IMG/VR virus record: IMGVR_UViG_3300033145_001156
Span: 41,623 to 105,622 of that record
Source of the DNA: a virus
Length of the DNA: 64,000 nt
Direction: 5' to 3' (one strand)
The translations under genes and the position numbers were made by a program. Under the pieces are notes generated by a model that ran no database searches, was not told the DNA's origin, and worked only from the letters and a program-made list of their open reading frames with translations. Shown in pieces: positions 55,401-63,697 of the stretch (positions are counted from its first letter, which is position 1; the number at the start of each line of letters is the position of its first letter).

Positions 55401-57541
55401 TGGGGGCCAAGGTGAGGGCCGTGATGGACGGGGTGGACGAGATACTGGGCGCGATGCTCGGGGCACTGGCACCCTGGGGGACCCACGAGATGTACTCCGT
55501 GGACGCGCTCCGCAGGCTGATAGAGCGGCAGGTCGAGCTCATCAACGTCTGGGCCATGGGGGTCAGCGCGCTGAACAACGCCATCGGGCCAGCCGTGGAC
55601 GTCGTGAAGAAGCTGGCAGATTATGAGACGCCCGAGAACCTGGCGGACAAGGTGGCGCAGGTCATGCTGGACGTCGGGGAGATATTCGACGCGGTCATGG
55701 ACGCGCTGGCACCCTGGGGTACTTCGGAGTACTACCCCGTCGAGGGGTTCGAGACGATCATGGCCCGTGTCGCCCAGATGATGAACGCCTGGAACGAGGC
55801 GCTGGGGCCGCTGTCCTCGGCCATCAGGAACGCCGTGGAGATGGTCAACGCTCTCTCCACGTACACGCGCGTGCAGAACATACGGGAGAAGGTCGCCCGG
55901 CTGGTGTCCGACATCGACATCATCATGCAGGAGTTCAACAGGGCCTTCGAGGAGGGGCTGGGCCTCGCGGAGGAAGCCGCCGAGAACGCGACCGAGTTCG
56001 CCGAGCAGATGGGCGACATAGTCTCCATCGTCACCGACGGGCTGGACGCGATAGCCGCGCTGCAGGACTACACGGCTGCCGGGGCCGGGTTCGAGCTGAG
56101 GGTGCAGGCCTTCCTGGACGACCTCGTGAGGATCGTCAGCGTGTTCGCCGACGAGGAGCACGGGCTGCCAGCATTTCCTGCTCTTCTATTGCCCATCGTC
56201 GAGGACTTCGCCACCGGCTTCAGGGACGTGGCCTCAATAGTCAAGGACGGCCTCGACGTGATAGCCGGGTTGCGGGACTACGTCAAGACCGGCTCGGACT
56301 TCGCCACCAGGACGCAGCACTTCATCGAGGACGCGTGGACGGTGGTTGAGATGTTCCGAGACAACCTGGAGAAGTTCCCCGCCGAGCTCGCAGAGCGGGC
56401 CGAGCTGTTCAGGACGGGCTTCGAGCACATAGCCTCGATCATCTCGATGGGCGTGGACGCCATAAGCGACCTGGTGAACATGCCTGGAGTTCAGAACCTG
56501 GACGACCAGACGGACACATTCCTGTCGGCGCTGTTCGGGTCGGCGAAGCCAGCGGAAGAAGGCGGACTCATGGGAATCCTCCCTAAGTTTGACCTCTACC
56601 TGATCAAGTTTACCGACGTATATCCCGACCTAGCAGACCGAGCGAGGCAGTTCGCCGATGGATTCGTGGTGATAGCGAAGTTGATCGATGACGGCATAGG
56701 TGCCATCACGGCGCTGGTGGAGATGGTTGACACCAGAACCCTGGACGACAGGACGGACGAGTTCCTGTCCGCCCTGATGGGTCCCGCGACGGCGGCGGGG
56801 GCCATCCCCCCGCAGGGGATCATCTCCAAGTTCGACTACTACCTGGCCAACCTGAGCCAGTTGACCCCCGACCTGGTGGAGAGAGCCAGGACGTTCAACA
56901 CCGGGTTCCACGAGATCAACAGGCTGATAGCGATGGGCCTGGACGCGATAGCGATGATCACGTCCATCCCCGACGACCTGAACCTGGGTGACAAGCTCGA
57001 TGCCTTCCTCGACTTCATCAGGGAGCTGAAAGAGGGTTTTGACGAGTTGTGGGGGTTGGGCAAGTCCTACGCCGAAGAATCGTCAGCGTTCGAGAGGGAC
57101 ATGTCGTCCGTGCAGGGCAACATCAACAAGGCAATGAACTCCATCCAGTACCGGGACTACACGCGCGTGGGCAAGCGCATCGTGGAGGATATCGCGCTAG
57201 GCATCAAGATGGCGACCAGCTACGCCCTGGCCCCCGCGCTGAAGACCATCAGCGACATGCTGCCGCACAGCCCGGCAAGGATAGGACCCCTGTCTGAGCC
57301 CGTCGATTGGGAAGGCTACCTCACTTCCGGGCTGGGCGACGCTTTGCGCGAGGTCGGGATGACTCCGGGGATGAGCATGACGGCAGGGCGTCCCGCAGGG
57401 ACGATGGTCAACATGAACGTGCTGGTCGAGAGCGGGGCGTCCATCGACACGTACCGGACGGCAGCCGCGCTGGCGAACGCGATAGAGCAGCAGGCAGGGA
57501 GCAGGGGAATGAACATAACCAGGTTGGGATACAGGAGATAA
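52403..57541 (+). CDS. Tape measure protein
   Basis: 1712 residues, GTG 52403. Sets tail length. N-terminal tail-assembly domain (about 1-250), a hydrophobic segment at about 285-350 (IALTMKLGSVAVAAVAG...LPLILAIGALTAIYVIY), long Glu/Ala/Gln coiled coils (about 480-760), then helical repeats: about 81-residue units with ALAPWGT-x-E-x-Y (near DNA 55461 and 55704), and a later FLSAL-x-G...LVERAR-x-F-x-x-GF...D-x-I unit repeated about four times. At about 1.5 Angstrom per residue of helix the tail would be roughly 250 nm (inference). Confidence 0.9.
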   Translation: MAQTFAFGEAVVTIRGDMRELAAALGQSRGLVDDFKEEAKSTSQQAVSSFQAIDGAVAVLNGVLVAAAKKAGQLADSWMYAAGRLETLEISLQNVGKMAGYSEDELFKYRDAIKAAGIETKGATQATIAFVTSQLDVSKAAKVARVAQDLAVIAGTDSTQMFNRLTQAISMQRPILLRAAGITTGLTEIYAKFSEETGIAVKAMDAQMKKTAMLNFILEYGERAFGTYESAMGSAYKQMGSMTRYAEEMKNVFGEHLQPVFMAQVSAQKLFYKTMVDLHPVLQGTIALTMKLGSVAVAAVAGIKALSLAIPYLTGGMLTLTGALGILASTVLPLILAIGALTAIYVIYKKRGEEVTAMVERQEERMASLARVYARGAEDYEEYIAKMTRLAIEAGKVPYQISSNTEEAMKWVRLNLAMTVTEFNNLRDGIVETAQVARDFSEGMLSSGENIKLAAETEVEAQKDVARWAEYATSQRLAGLAKEWDARKKDQAQAKKWAKAMSEVFEKALDSAAEYEEERVALAGESDQAIVELAAQFDEERTLAQARHHQNLAQLEAQWQADRTAAAAAGDMAELQKIDATYQQELAKRQASWANRTAMDRQEHALDLARLAVANAQKAHANEVARLEEITALKKQMAEKFAIEFMASDDWLKMSQSARKVFMAQMDANFGLRLSKEALYAEKSMAIANELAQGIISTAESTARLELALAEATDEALVTQRAKDAQAAIEAAQANLAALVNTYGIAATVLPDYTAATIAAGAATGGMAEQTETAVTALERVVSSLKGVATEAMELVTEVIGFELPKGFREGFQNIADAMVEAVQVVYDAWQRGEGKARKAGEFADHVRKIFEGMQAAADFMRQSERPAKLVAEAVARVAEFIDLSVAEMGKMADKYEEEGLLHMERFGLAVQSIVGAMGAAFGLMQAMPRARMVEAAPEELFTFMDSLVQGLKKIALPVDLGDLAKLRMWSEAMEAILSPIQTAIDVATKLAGYERISGLGAKVRAVMDGVDEILGAMLGALAPWGTHEMYSVDALRRLIERQVELINVWAMGVSALNNAIGPAVDVVKKLADYETPENLADKVAQVMLDVGEIFDAVMDALAPWGTSEYYPVEGFETIMARVAQMMNAWNEALGPLSSAIRNAVEMVNALSTYTRVQNIREKVARLVSDIDIIMQEFNRAFEEGLGLAEEAAENATEFAEQMGDIVSIVTDGLDAIAALQDYTAAGAGFELRVQAFLDDLVRIVSVFADEEHGLPAFPALLLPIVEDFATGFRDVASIVKDGLDVIAGLRDYVKTGSDFATRTQHFIEDAWTVVEMFRDNLEKFPAELAERAELFRTGFEHIASIISMGVDAISDLVNMPGVQNLDDQTDTFLSALFGSAKPAEEGGLMGILPKFDLYLIKFTDVYPDLADRARQFADGFVVIAKLIDDGIGAITALVEMVDTRTLDDRTDEFLSALMGPATAAGAIPPQGIISKFDYYLANLSQLTPDLVERARTFNTGFHEINRLIAMGLDAIAMITSIPDDLNLGDKLDAFLDFIRELKEGFDELWGLGKSYAEESSAFERDMSSVQGNINKAMNSIQYRDYTRVGKRIVEDIALGIKMATSYALAPALKTISDMLPHSPARIGPLSEPVDWEGYLTSGLGDALREVGMTPGMSMTAGRPAGTMVNMNVLVESGASIDTYRTAAALANAIEQQAGSRGMNITRLGYRR

Positions 57542-57542
57542 A

Positions 57543-60251
57543 ATGTCAAATCCTATGATTCGCGTGAGACTCATAGCGGGCGACGACGAACTGGACATCC
57601 ACGACTGGAAAGACTACGTCCTGATGGGCAACGGTCTGACAGATTCGGGGTCATCCGTCGAGCTCAGATGGCAGGTCCCCCTCGAACCCTGCAAGGGCGG
57701 CACGGGCAACCTCCAGCGGCTCGTGGGGGAGCTCCGCAAGTACATCCAGCGCGCGAAACTCTACGAACAGGAGAACATCGGAGATCCGGTCTACCTGGCG
57801 GTCTACTGGCCCGAGTGCGAGGACATCCCCGTCCCTTCCTTCGGCAGAGGATGGCGCTACAAGAGGATTGTCGACGGAGCGCTCGCAGAGGCCACCCCGG
57901 GGATGGGGCAGGGGCAGCCCGACTTCCGGTTCGGCTCCGACGCGATCCCCGTCCTGGCTGCGATGTTCGCGGTGAAGCAGGACCCGGACGGGGAGTACGC
58001 CTGGAGGTCGGAGTTCAGGTGGGTCGCCCAGGCGACGGGGCACCTTGAACCCGTGGCCGAGAACGGCATCAAGCTATGGGAAGAATCGCAGAACATCATC
58101 ACGAACGGCGACTTCGAGCTGGGCAAGGCGGGCTGGACCGACACGGGGCTCACGTCGACCGTCAGCGCGGAGAGGGCGAAGTTCGGCGTCCGCTCCCTGC
58201 TGATAACCCCGGCAGTCGGCACTTGTCGAACTCCTTTCACGGACCCCGCGCCCCCGTCCCACTTCATAGCCACGGCGTGGTTCTATCTCCCTTGCGGAGT
58301 AGATCATACACAAATAGGACTGACATTGGACGATGACGTTAACCCATTGGTGACCCAGTTATGCGCGGACGTTCATGACGAGTGGCAAAGGGTTCAAGTC
58401 GATTATGACACCAATGCAGGTTCAGCTGCATGGTTCGTGTATATCGCTTGTAATGAAGTAAATGCGAGCCGGTACTTCTGGGTGGACGGGGTGCAGGTCG
58501 AGATGCGCCTGGAGGTCGATGGGCCGACGCCCTTCATAGAACCAGACAGGCATCTAGGCGAAGTTTGGGACACATGCTATTCCCCACATACTAGCATGTC
58601 CACGCGAAATGAAGGAGAATGTCGAGTGGTTCGCCCTATTGAGCGCAATTATGCTACTCCCTGCTGCGGCTCGTTCCATTGCTGGTACAGGCCGGGGTAC
58701 GACAACGCCCTCGTGTCCGGCGTAGGGCAGGCCACGATATTCGACTGGCTGAAAGACAGCAACAACTTCATCTGGGTCTACTTCGACTACAGCACCAACA
58801 CGTTTGAGCTGAAGGTGAACAACTTCGTCCAGGTGACGACCGTCGACGCCTTCATGGAGGGCGACTATATTGGAGTAGGCGCGACATGGGACTTCATAAA
58901 CGACGAGTACAAGCTGTACCTCAGGGGCGTTCCAGGCGTTATGGGGACGACCGTCAAGATATGCCCGGACTTGAGGGGTGAGGACATCTTCTGGGGTTCC
59001 GAGTTCGACCACGACAACCAGGCGAACGGCGACCTGTACGACTGCCGGATGTGGACGGAGATACTCACGGATGTCCAGATGAAGGCGGTGCATGAAGAAG
59101 GAAGGGGTAATGGTGAGTTACCCTATGTCTGGGGAGAAAAAGGGTCTGCCGATCATCCAACTTTCGCCACACCTATGGGTGTCGAACTTGAAAACCATGA
59201 TGATTGTACTGATGGAGATACCAATTGGGTTGAGTTTGGCAATATCGCGGGAGACATCAGCGCAGTTTCTTGGGTCATGGTCAAGGCAGAGTCCTCAATA
59301 GATGGAATTGATCCTACCGAAATGCAATTATGGTATGGATTGAGAAGGCATGCCGCCTCGATACAAAGAATATACAATCGCGGCCAATTCGTTTGGGAAG
59401 GGGAAGACTATCATACCACTATCAACTGGATTACAACTTTAGCTACCGACGCTGCCAATACCAGTAATGGGGAGCACCAGCAAACCTCCACGATGGGTAC
59501 AAGCTGGGCTGCCGCAAGCAGCTTGGCTTGGCATTTAGCTAAATATAACTATGATATTACGTGGCTTCGTGGGCAATGGCGGGTCTGTGCTAGAATTCGC
59601 ACGGACCATAGTGCCGATGTTTACTTCAGAATGTATACGACGGGGGAATGGAATCATTTCCAAACTCCTTACATACCTAGTGCGGGTGGATTACAATGTC
59701 AACAAAATTCAGCCCTTGGATCTGGCGCGCTCTGGGAGTGGCATGACTTCGGCGTTATTGATATACCAGTCACGTATATGGCCGAAAGACAGGCCAATGG
59801 GCGCTCAATGGCACCACTCAACTTTGAGATGGAACAGGTAGAGCTTATCCTGGAAGTCATGGGGGCCAGCGCTTCCGATAAAGCAGAGTGCGATTACATA
59901 ATGTTGATCCCAGAATCTATGGGCGGCATTTGGGGAGATATAAGTAATAGGTATACAACTTGGCCCGGCTACCACGTATCCGATACCGAATCGCAGGCCG
60001 CGACATGCAACGTTCAAATGGAAGATGTTCTTAGCGCCATAATCCCACCATTTGGCGTAGAAATGTCCCCTGCCGAGCCTTATCCTCACAGGGGTGATCC
60101 GTTATGGATACCTCCAAACATCCCAAGCCGTTGCGTGTTCGCTTTCACGGAATATAGCGATGGAGGATTTCAATGCCTATATGAACACGTCATTAACCGG
60201 GCGCTTTACGTCAAAACTATGATGGGCCATCGATACCGAACATCCCGATGA
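57543..60251 (+). CDS. Distal tail protein with carbohydrate-binding and LamG modules
   Basis: 902 residues directly after the tape measure. Residues 1-180: G-skewed backbone typical of a distal-tail/baseplate component. About 185-330: NIITNGDFELGKAGWTDTG...HFIATAWFYLP, a CBM4/9-like module. About 375-530: LamG-like (HCWYRPGYDNAL, WVYFDYSTNTFELKVN, DLYDCRMWTEILTDVQ). The remaining 370 residues, from about 59090 on, form an AT-rich beta-rich module of unknown type. Composition flips at module borders, indicating cassette exchange. Probably host-surface glycan binding. Confidence 0.72.
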   Translation: MSNPMIRVRLIAGDDELDIHDWKDYVLMGNGLTDSGSSVELRWQVPLEPCKGGTGNLQRLVGELRKYIQRAKLYEQENIGDPVYLAVYWPECEDIPVPSFGRGWRYKRIVDGALAEATPGMGQGQPDFRFGSDAIPVLAAMFAVKQDPDGEYAWRSEFRWVAQATGHLEPVAENGIKLWEESQNIITNGDFELGKAGWTDTGLTSTVSAERAKFGVRSLLITPAVGTCRTPFTDPAPPSHFIATAWFYLPCGVDHTQIGLTLDDDVNPLVTQLCADVHDEWQRVQVDYDTNAGSAAWFVYIACNEVNASRYFWVDGVQVEMRLEVDGPTPFIEPDRHLGEVWDTCYSPHTSMSTRNEGECRVVRPIERNYATPCCGSFHCWYRPGYDNALVSGVGQATIFDWLKDSNNFIWVYFDYSTNTFELKVNNFVQVTTVDAFMEGDYIGVGATWDFINDEYKLYLRGVPGVMGTTVKICPDLRGEDIFWGSEFDHDNQANGDLYDCRMWTEILTDVQMKAVHEEGRGNGELPYVWGEKGSADHPTFATPMGVELENHDDCTDGDTNWVEFGNIAGDISAVSWVMVKAESSIDGIDPTEMQLWYGLRRHAASIQRIYNRGQFVWEGEDYHTTINWITTLATDAANTSNGEHQQTSTMGTSWAAASSLAWHLAKYNYDITWLRGQWRVCARIRTDHSADVYFRMYTTGEWNHFQTPYIPSAGGLQCQQNSALGSGALWEWHDFGVIDIPVTYMAERQANGRSMAPLNFEMEQVELILEVMGASASDKAECDYIMLIPESMGGIWGDISNRYTTWPGYHVSDTESQAATCNVQMEDVLSAIIPPFGVEMSPAEPYPHRGDPLWIPPNIPSRCVFAFTEYSDGGFQCLYEHVINRALYVKTMMGHRYRTSR

Positions 60252-60256
60252 AACTC

Positions 60257-60285
60257 TTGACTTTTATATGCGAATGTGCTATAAT
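60257..60285 (+). promoter_or_regulatory. Sigma-70 promoter, TTGACT-17-TGC-TATAAT (extended -10)
   Basis: -35 at 60257-60262, TATAAT at 60280-60285, 17-bp spacer, TGn extension directly before the -10. Drives the secreted protein gene at 60309 with a leader of about 17 nt. Confidence 0.85.
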
Positions 60286-60308
60286 AAAAGAAAAGGAGAT
60301 TGCCTAAA

Positions 60309-60818
60309 ATGAAACGATTGATGTCTATGTTGCTGTTAGGTATATTACTTGCTAGGTTATGCATATTGCCCGTTCTAGCTACTTCAGAATGGCAAGTGAT
60401 CTGGAAGTGGGAAGGCATAATCAAAGAAGTTCCTGGTGAACAGCAAGGTTATTTCATCACTGCTTTTGAAGATTGGCCTGAGGGGCCACTGAAACGGGAG
60501 ATCCACGTGGAATACCTAGATGGGGAGAAGGCTGACGGTCGTGGAGGCAAGATAGAGTTCGTCTTGATTGACTTCCCCAAGGGGGGTGGTTGGGCTGGCT
60601 GGACTGACTCGGCCTATTTGTACTGTCCAGCAACTTACCATGCCGAGAGTGAGATTTTCGTGGGAGAGCACATCCCAGATGGGGCAGGAATCGTCTGGGA
60701 TGGTCGGGACAATGAAAACCACAACGTGCGCCCCCTCCACGCGAAAGTGAAATTGAGGCTCTTGAAACCCAAGTTCCACTATTCATATCTACCGTTGGTG
60801 ACGAATGCAACGCCGTGA
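60309..60818 (+). CDS. Secreted accessory protein (moron candidate)
   Basis: 169 residues. Signal peptide MKRLMSMLLLGILLARLCILPVLA followed by TSEWQ: n-region with Lys/Arg, 18-residue hydrophobic core, A-x-A-like cleavage site near residue 25. The mature part is beta-rich (IVWDGRDNENHNVRPLHAKVKLRLL), resembling a FlgD/Ig-like fragment, and ends FHYSYLPLVTNATP. The YLPLV end is frequent in secreted Chloroflexota proteins. Own promoter, AT-rich, set between tail genes: likely a lysogeny or infection-time accessory gene. Confidence 0.7.
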   Translation: MKRLMSMLLLGILLARLCILPVLATSEWQVIWKWEGIIKEVPGEQQGYFITAFEDWPEGPLKREIHVEYLDGEKADGRGGKIEFVLIDFPKGGGWAGWTDSAYLYCPATYHAESEIFVGEHIPDGAGIVWDGRDNENHNVRPLHAKVKLRLLKPKFHYSYLPLVTNATP

Positions 60819-61986
60819 GATGATGCAGGTTTGGGACAGGAGCGGGAGCATCATCAGTGACCCGACAGGGGCTATCTCGGTTCCACTGGGGCTGCGCTGG
60901 CGCACCGGGCTACCCGGCGGATTCCTAGACTGCGAGTGGCATGTGACCCTGGGGATGCTGAGGACGTGGGCCGTCAGGGAGGCATACACCATCAAGATAT
61001 ACGACGGGCTGAGGAGCTGCTACTGGGGCAGGATAGAGGACCTGAGCCGGTTCATCAACCTGCCGAACAAGCTCAGCAACGCTTTGCGCAAAGTCACGGC
61101 CTTCGGGTTCTGGATCAACGCCGTCCAGAGGATATACACGGCTGACCACGTGAACGACGACGGGGACACCATCATAACCGCCGCGCTGCCGAGCTGCCCG
61201 CTCATATCGGCGGACACGGACGAGATAGGCGACATGGGGCTGGCGCTGGGCCTCGTCTCCTGGAGGGACGTGTACGTGGCGGACGTCGTGAGGGACACCC
61301 TGGCCTACGGGGACAATGCGACGCCGCCGGAGACGTGGGAGTTCGCGGTCTGGGACGGGGAGAGGACTTCAGACGGCCTGGCGAAGCCCTGGCTGTTCCA
61401 GAGGGACGTGAGCAACTACGACCTGCAGATACCCCTGGAGGCGATAGACGGGCAGGTGACGGTGACCTCCACGCTGTCGAGGACGGCGAACTACGTGCTG
61501 TCGAAGTACGACGAGAACTACACGGCGGCGGCGCAGGACGCCGGTTCCCAGGCCGACTACGACAGGAGGGACTACCTGTTCATGGCCCAGGGGTCGCAGG
61601 CCGTCGCAGAGAACCTCCGGGACAGGTACCTGGAGCTGCACAAGGGCCCGCAGACGCAGATGAGCGCGGTGAGGCTGAGGAGGAACCTGCTGACGCAGGC
61701 CGGGGCCCCGTACGAGATGAACAGGGTGAGGGCCGGGATGAGGGTTGTATTCCCAGAGCTGAGGAGGGCATGGGATAAGGTCTACTACATAATAGCGACG
61801 GACTACGACTCGGACTCCCATTCACTCACGCTGACGTTCGACAGTCCTGCCGAAGTGGTCGTTCCACGGGAAATTATAGAACCAGCCCCTCCGCCTGGGC
61901 CGCCGACACCCCCGTTCATCCCAGGGCCGCCAATACCATGGCGACCAACGCCGCGCCGGTGGCCGGAGGGTTTCCCATGGGTATAG
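60805..61986 (+). CDS. Baseplate/minor tail protein, 393 aa
   Basis: ATG 60805. Beta-rich globular protein with WHVTLGMLRTWAVREAYTIKIYDG, SRTANYVLSKYDENYTAAA, and YLELHKGPQTQMSAVRLRRNLL; ends in a Pro-rich linker (PPPGPPTPPFIPGPPIPW). Size, position and linker suggest a tail hub or fibre-anchoring component. A palindrome copy lies in frame (ALRKV) at 61082. Confidence 0.6.
   Translation: MQRREMMQVWDRSGSIISDPTGAISVPLGLRWRTGLPGGFLDCEWHVTLGMLRTWAVREAYTIKIYDGLRSCYWGRIEDLSRFINLPNKLSNALRKVTAFGFWINAVQRIYTADHVNDDGDTIITAALPSCPLISADTDEIGDMGLALGLVSWRDVYVADVVRDTLAYGDNATPPETWEFAVWDGERTSDGLAKPWLFQRDVSNYDLQIPLEAIDGQVTVTSTLSRTANYVLSKYDENYTAAAQDAGSQADYDRRDYLFMAQGSQAVAENLRDRYLELHKGPQTQMSAVRLRRNLLTQAGAPYEMNRVRAGMRVVFPELRRAWDKVYYIIATDYDSDSHSLTLTFDSPAEVVVPREIIEPAPPPGPPTPPFIPGPPIPWRPTPRRWPEGFPWV
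61082..61093 (+). repeat. CTTTGCGCAAAG palindrome, exact copy 9 (intragenic)
   Basis: Inside the minor tail gene, translated as ALRKV, with no Shine-Dalgarno or start downstream. Its codons (GCT TTG CGC AAA) contrast with the surrounding CTG/AGG/AAG usage. Confidence 0.8.
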
Positions 61987-61994
61987 GAGGGTAG

Positions 61995-63674
61995 ATGGGA
62001 GCTCCGGAATCACATTACGACTGGCTGAGGCTGCACGACAGGCGGCTGGACAGGGGCCTCGCAGCACTGGGCGGGCCTCCGTACGGCAGCGTCGTCACCA
62101 CGGACAGGCGTTTCCACCTCTCCTTCGACGGCCACAGCTGGCCCGACCTGATGGAGCCCAGCTGGGAGCCGACCGAGACCAACGTGATATTCCTCGGCTG
62201 GGAGCACATGTGCGGGGTGCTGAGGAAGGACTCCGAGGGGCAGTACAGAGCGATATTCGACAAGGCAGTGCAGATTGCAGTGGCGGAGACCAATGCCTGC
62301 ACGAACCCGAGTGCGGAAATCAATGTCGCTGGTTGGATATTCGGCGGTAGTGGATTAACTCGTGTGGCTACCGATTACGTATACGGTGATTACTGTTTCC
62401 AGTTGCTTGCAAATTTTGTTGGCGGATATGCTCGGGATGATCTGGCCGTTGCGGGCGGCAGCACGTGGACTTTCTCACTTTGGGTGAAGACCACATCAAG
62501 TGACATACGTATCTACATGTACGACACCGTGGCTGCCGCTCCTGTTGCCGAGGATTTTGCTCAGGGCACGGGAAGATGGGAGTACATAACAATCACGGGT
62601 ACGATGGGCGCTGGCGCTGGCAATTTACGTTTTTACGTGAGCGACACGAGAGCAGCCGGATGGGACAATGTCTACTTTGATGCGGTCAATATTGTAGAAG
62701 CTGCTTATTCCACTCCCTGCATTGACGGCTCTCTCGGCGCAGGCCATGCCTGGACGGGCGCGGCCCACGCCTCCACCTCTACCCGAGCAGCCGCCGTGCT
62801 CGAATATCCCAATGACGTAGTGGCGTATCCCAGTGGGAATTGCTATGAGCAACTGACCATCGCGGGGTGGTTCATACCAGCGTGGTCAGCGGATGGGCTA
62901 ACCGGCACAACGATAGCTTGGGACATACGTGGTGCGAATAACAACAATAGAATCTTCATCAATTTTGACTCTGCGGGTAATGTTTGGAACTTGTACGTTA
63001 ATGGCGCGGTACGTTGCGCTTCAGCAGCCCAAACTTTCAATAGCTGGGAGCCACAATTCATAGTTGCCACTCTTGACTTTGACGCAGATGAATTTATGTT
63101 GTTTGTCAATGACGACACGATCATCACTGATACGACAGTCCTAACACCGCCTGTTTTTGGTGCTTCATTACTCCATATTGGGAATGCGTTCAACGATACA
63201 TTACAATTCAACGGCCTCATAGACGACTTCGTGATATACCCCCGCGTCCTCTCCGCCGACGAGATACATAGCATCTACAAGTTCGGCAACCCGCTGCTGC
63301 CGCCGACGCACGCGAATATGAGGGTGATATTCGGGCAGTGGACGAGCACGGACTTTGACGGGGATACTTTTGGCGCAACAGGGTGGACGACTTATGATTT
63401 AGTAGATGGGTTTGGGATACCGTTTGGAGCTAAGGCTATTTCAGTAACTATCTCTATGAATGACATAGGAGGCGGTATCAATCACTACTTTTCCTTACGT
63501 AAAGATGCTACAATGGCAGGAGCAGTTACAGCCGAAGCGGGCAATCAGGCTGGGGAGACAGGGTCAGAAAGCGGCCTGGTGCCGGTGGCTAATGGCAGAA
63601 CGGTTCAGTATACTGTTGGGCCGAGTGGGGATGACTGTACTCTTTACTGGAAAATAACTGGCGTGTTCTTGTAG
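61995..63674 (+). CDS. Tail fibre/receptor-binding protein with CBM and LamG modules
   Basis: 559 residues. Residues 1-95: G-skewed stem (SWPDLMEPSWEPTETNVIFLGWEHM). About 96-235: CTNPSAEINVAGWIFGGSG...WTFSLWVKTTSSDIRIYMYD, a CBM4/9-like module. About 275-430: LamG (LTIAGWFIPAW, NVWNLYVNG, FIVATLDFDADEFMLFVND, NGLIDDFVIYPRVLSADEI). The last 120 residues form another beta domain. The modules are AT-rich while stem and linkers are G-skewed, so the binding domains have been swapped in. Confidence 0.75.
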   Translation: MGAPESHYDWLRLHDRRLDRGLAALGGPPYGSVVTTDRRFHLSFDGHSWPDLMEPSWEPTETNVIFLGWEHMCGVLRKDSEGQYRAIFDKAVQIAVAETNACTNPSAEINVAGWIFGGSGLTRVATDYVYGDYCFQLLANFVGGYARDDLAVAGGSTWTFSLWVKTTSSDIRIYMYDTVAAAPVAEDFAQGTGRWEYITITGTMGAGAGNLRFYVSDTRAAGWDNVYFDAVNIVEAAYSTPCIDGSLGAGHAWTGAAHASTSTRAAAVLEYPNDVVAYPSGNCYEQLTIAGWFIPAWSADGLTGTTIAWDIRGANNNNRIFINFDSAGNVWNLYVNGAVRCASAAQTFNSWEPQFIVATLDFDADEFMLFVNDDTIITDTTVLTPPVFGASLLHIGNAFNDTLQFNGLIDDFVIYPRVLSADEIHSIYKFGNPLLPPTHANMRVIFGQWTSTDFDGDTFGATGWTTYDLVDGFGIPFGAKAISVTISMNDIGGGINHYFSLRKDATMAGAVTAEAGNQAGETGSESGLVPVANGRTVQYTVGPSGDDCTLYWKITGVFL

Positions 63675-63675
63675 A

Positions 63676-63687
63676 CTTTGCGCAAAG
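63676..63687 (+). repeat. CTTTGCGCAAAG palindrome, exact copy 10
   Basis: Starts one base after the TAG at 63672-63674; TGGAGGAACC follows, then ATG 63698, 10 bp downstream. Same layout as the copy at 18168. Confidence 0.92.
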
Positions 63688-63697
63688 TGGAGGAACC

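Noticed and set aside
57342-57353. Further palindrome copy CTTTGCGCGAGG in the tape measure
   Set aside because: Two mismatches that break symmetry, and the codons (ALREV) are ordinary; likely chance.
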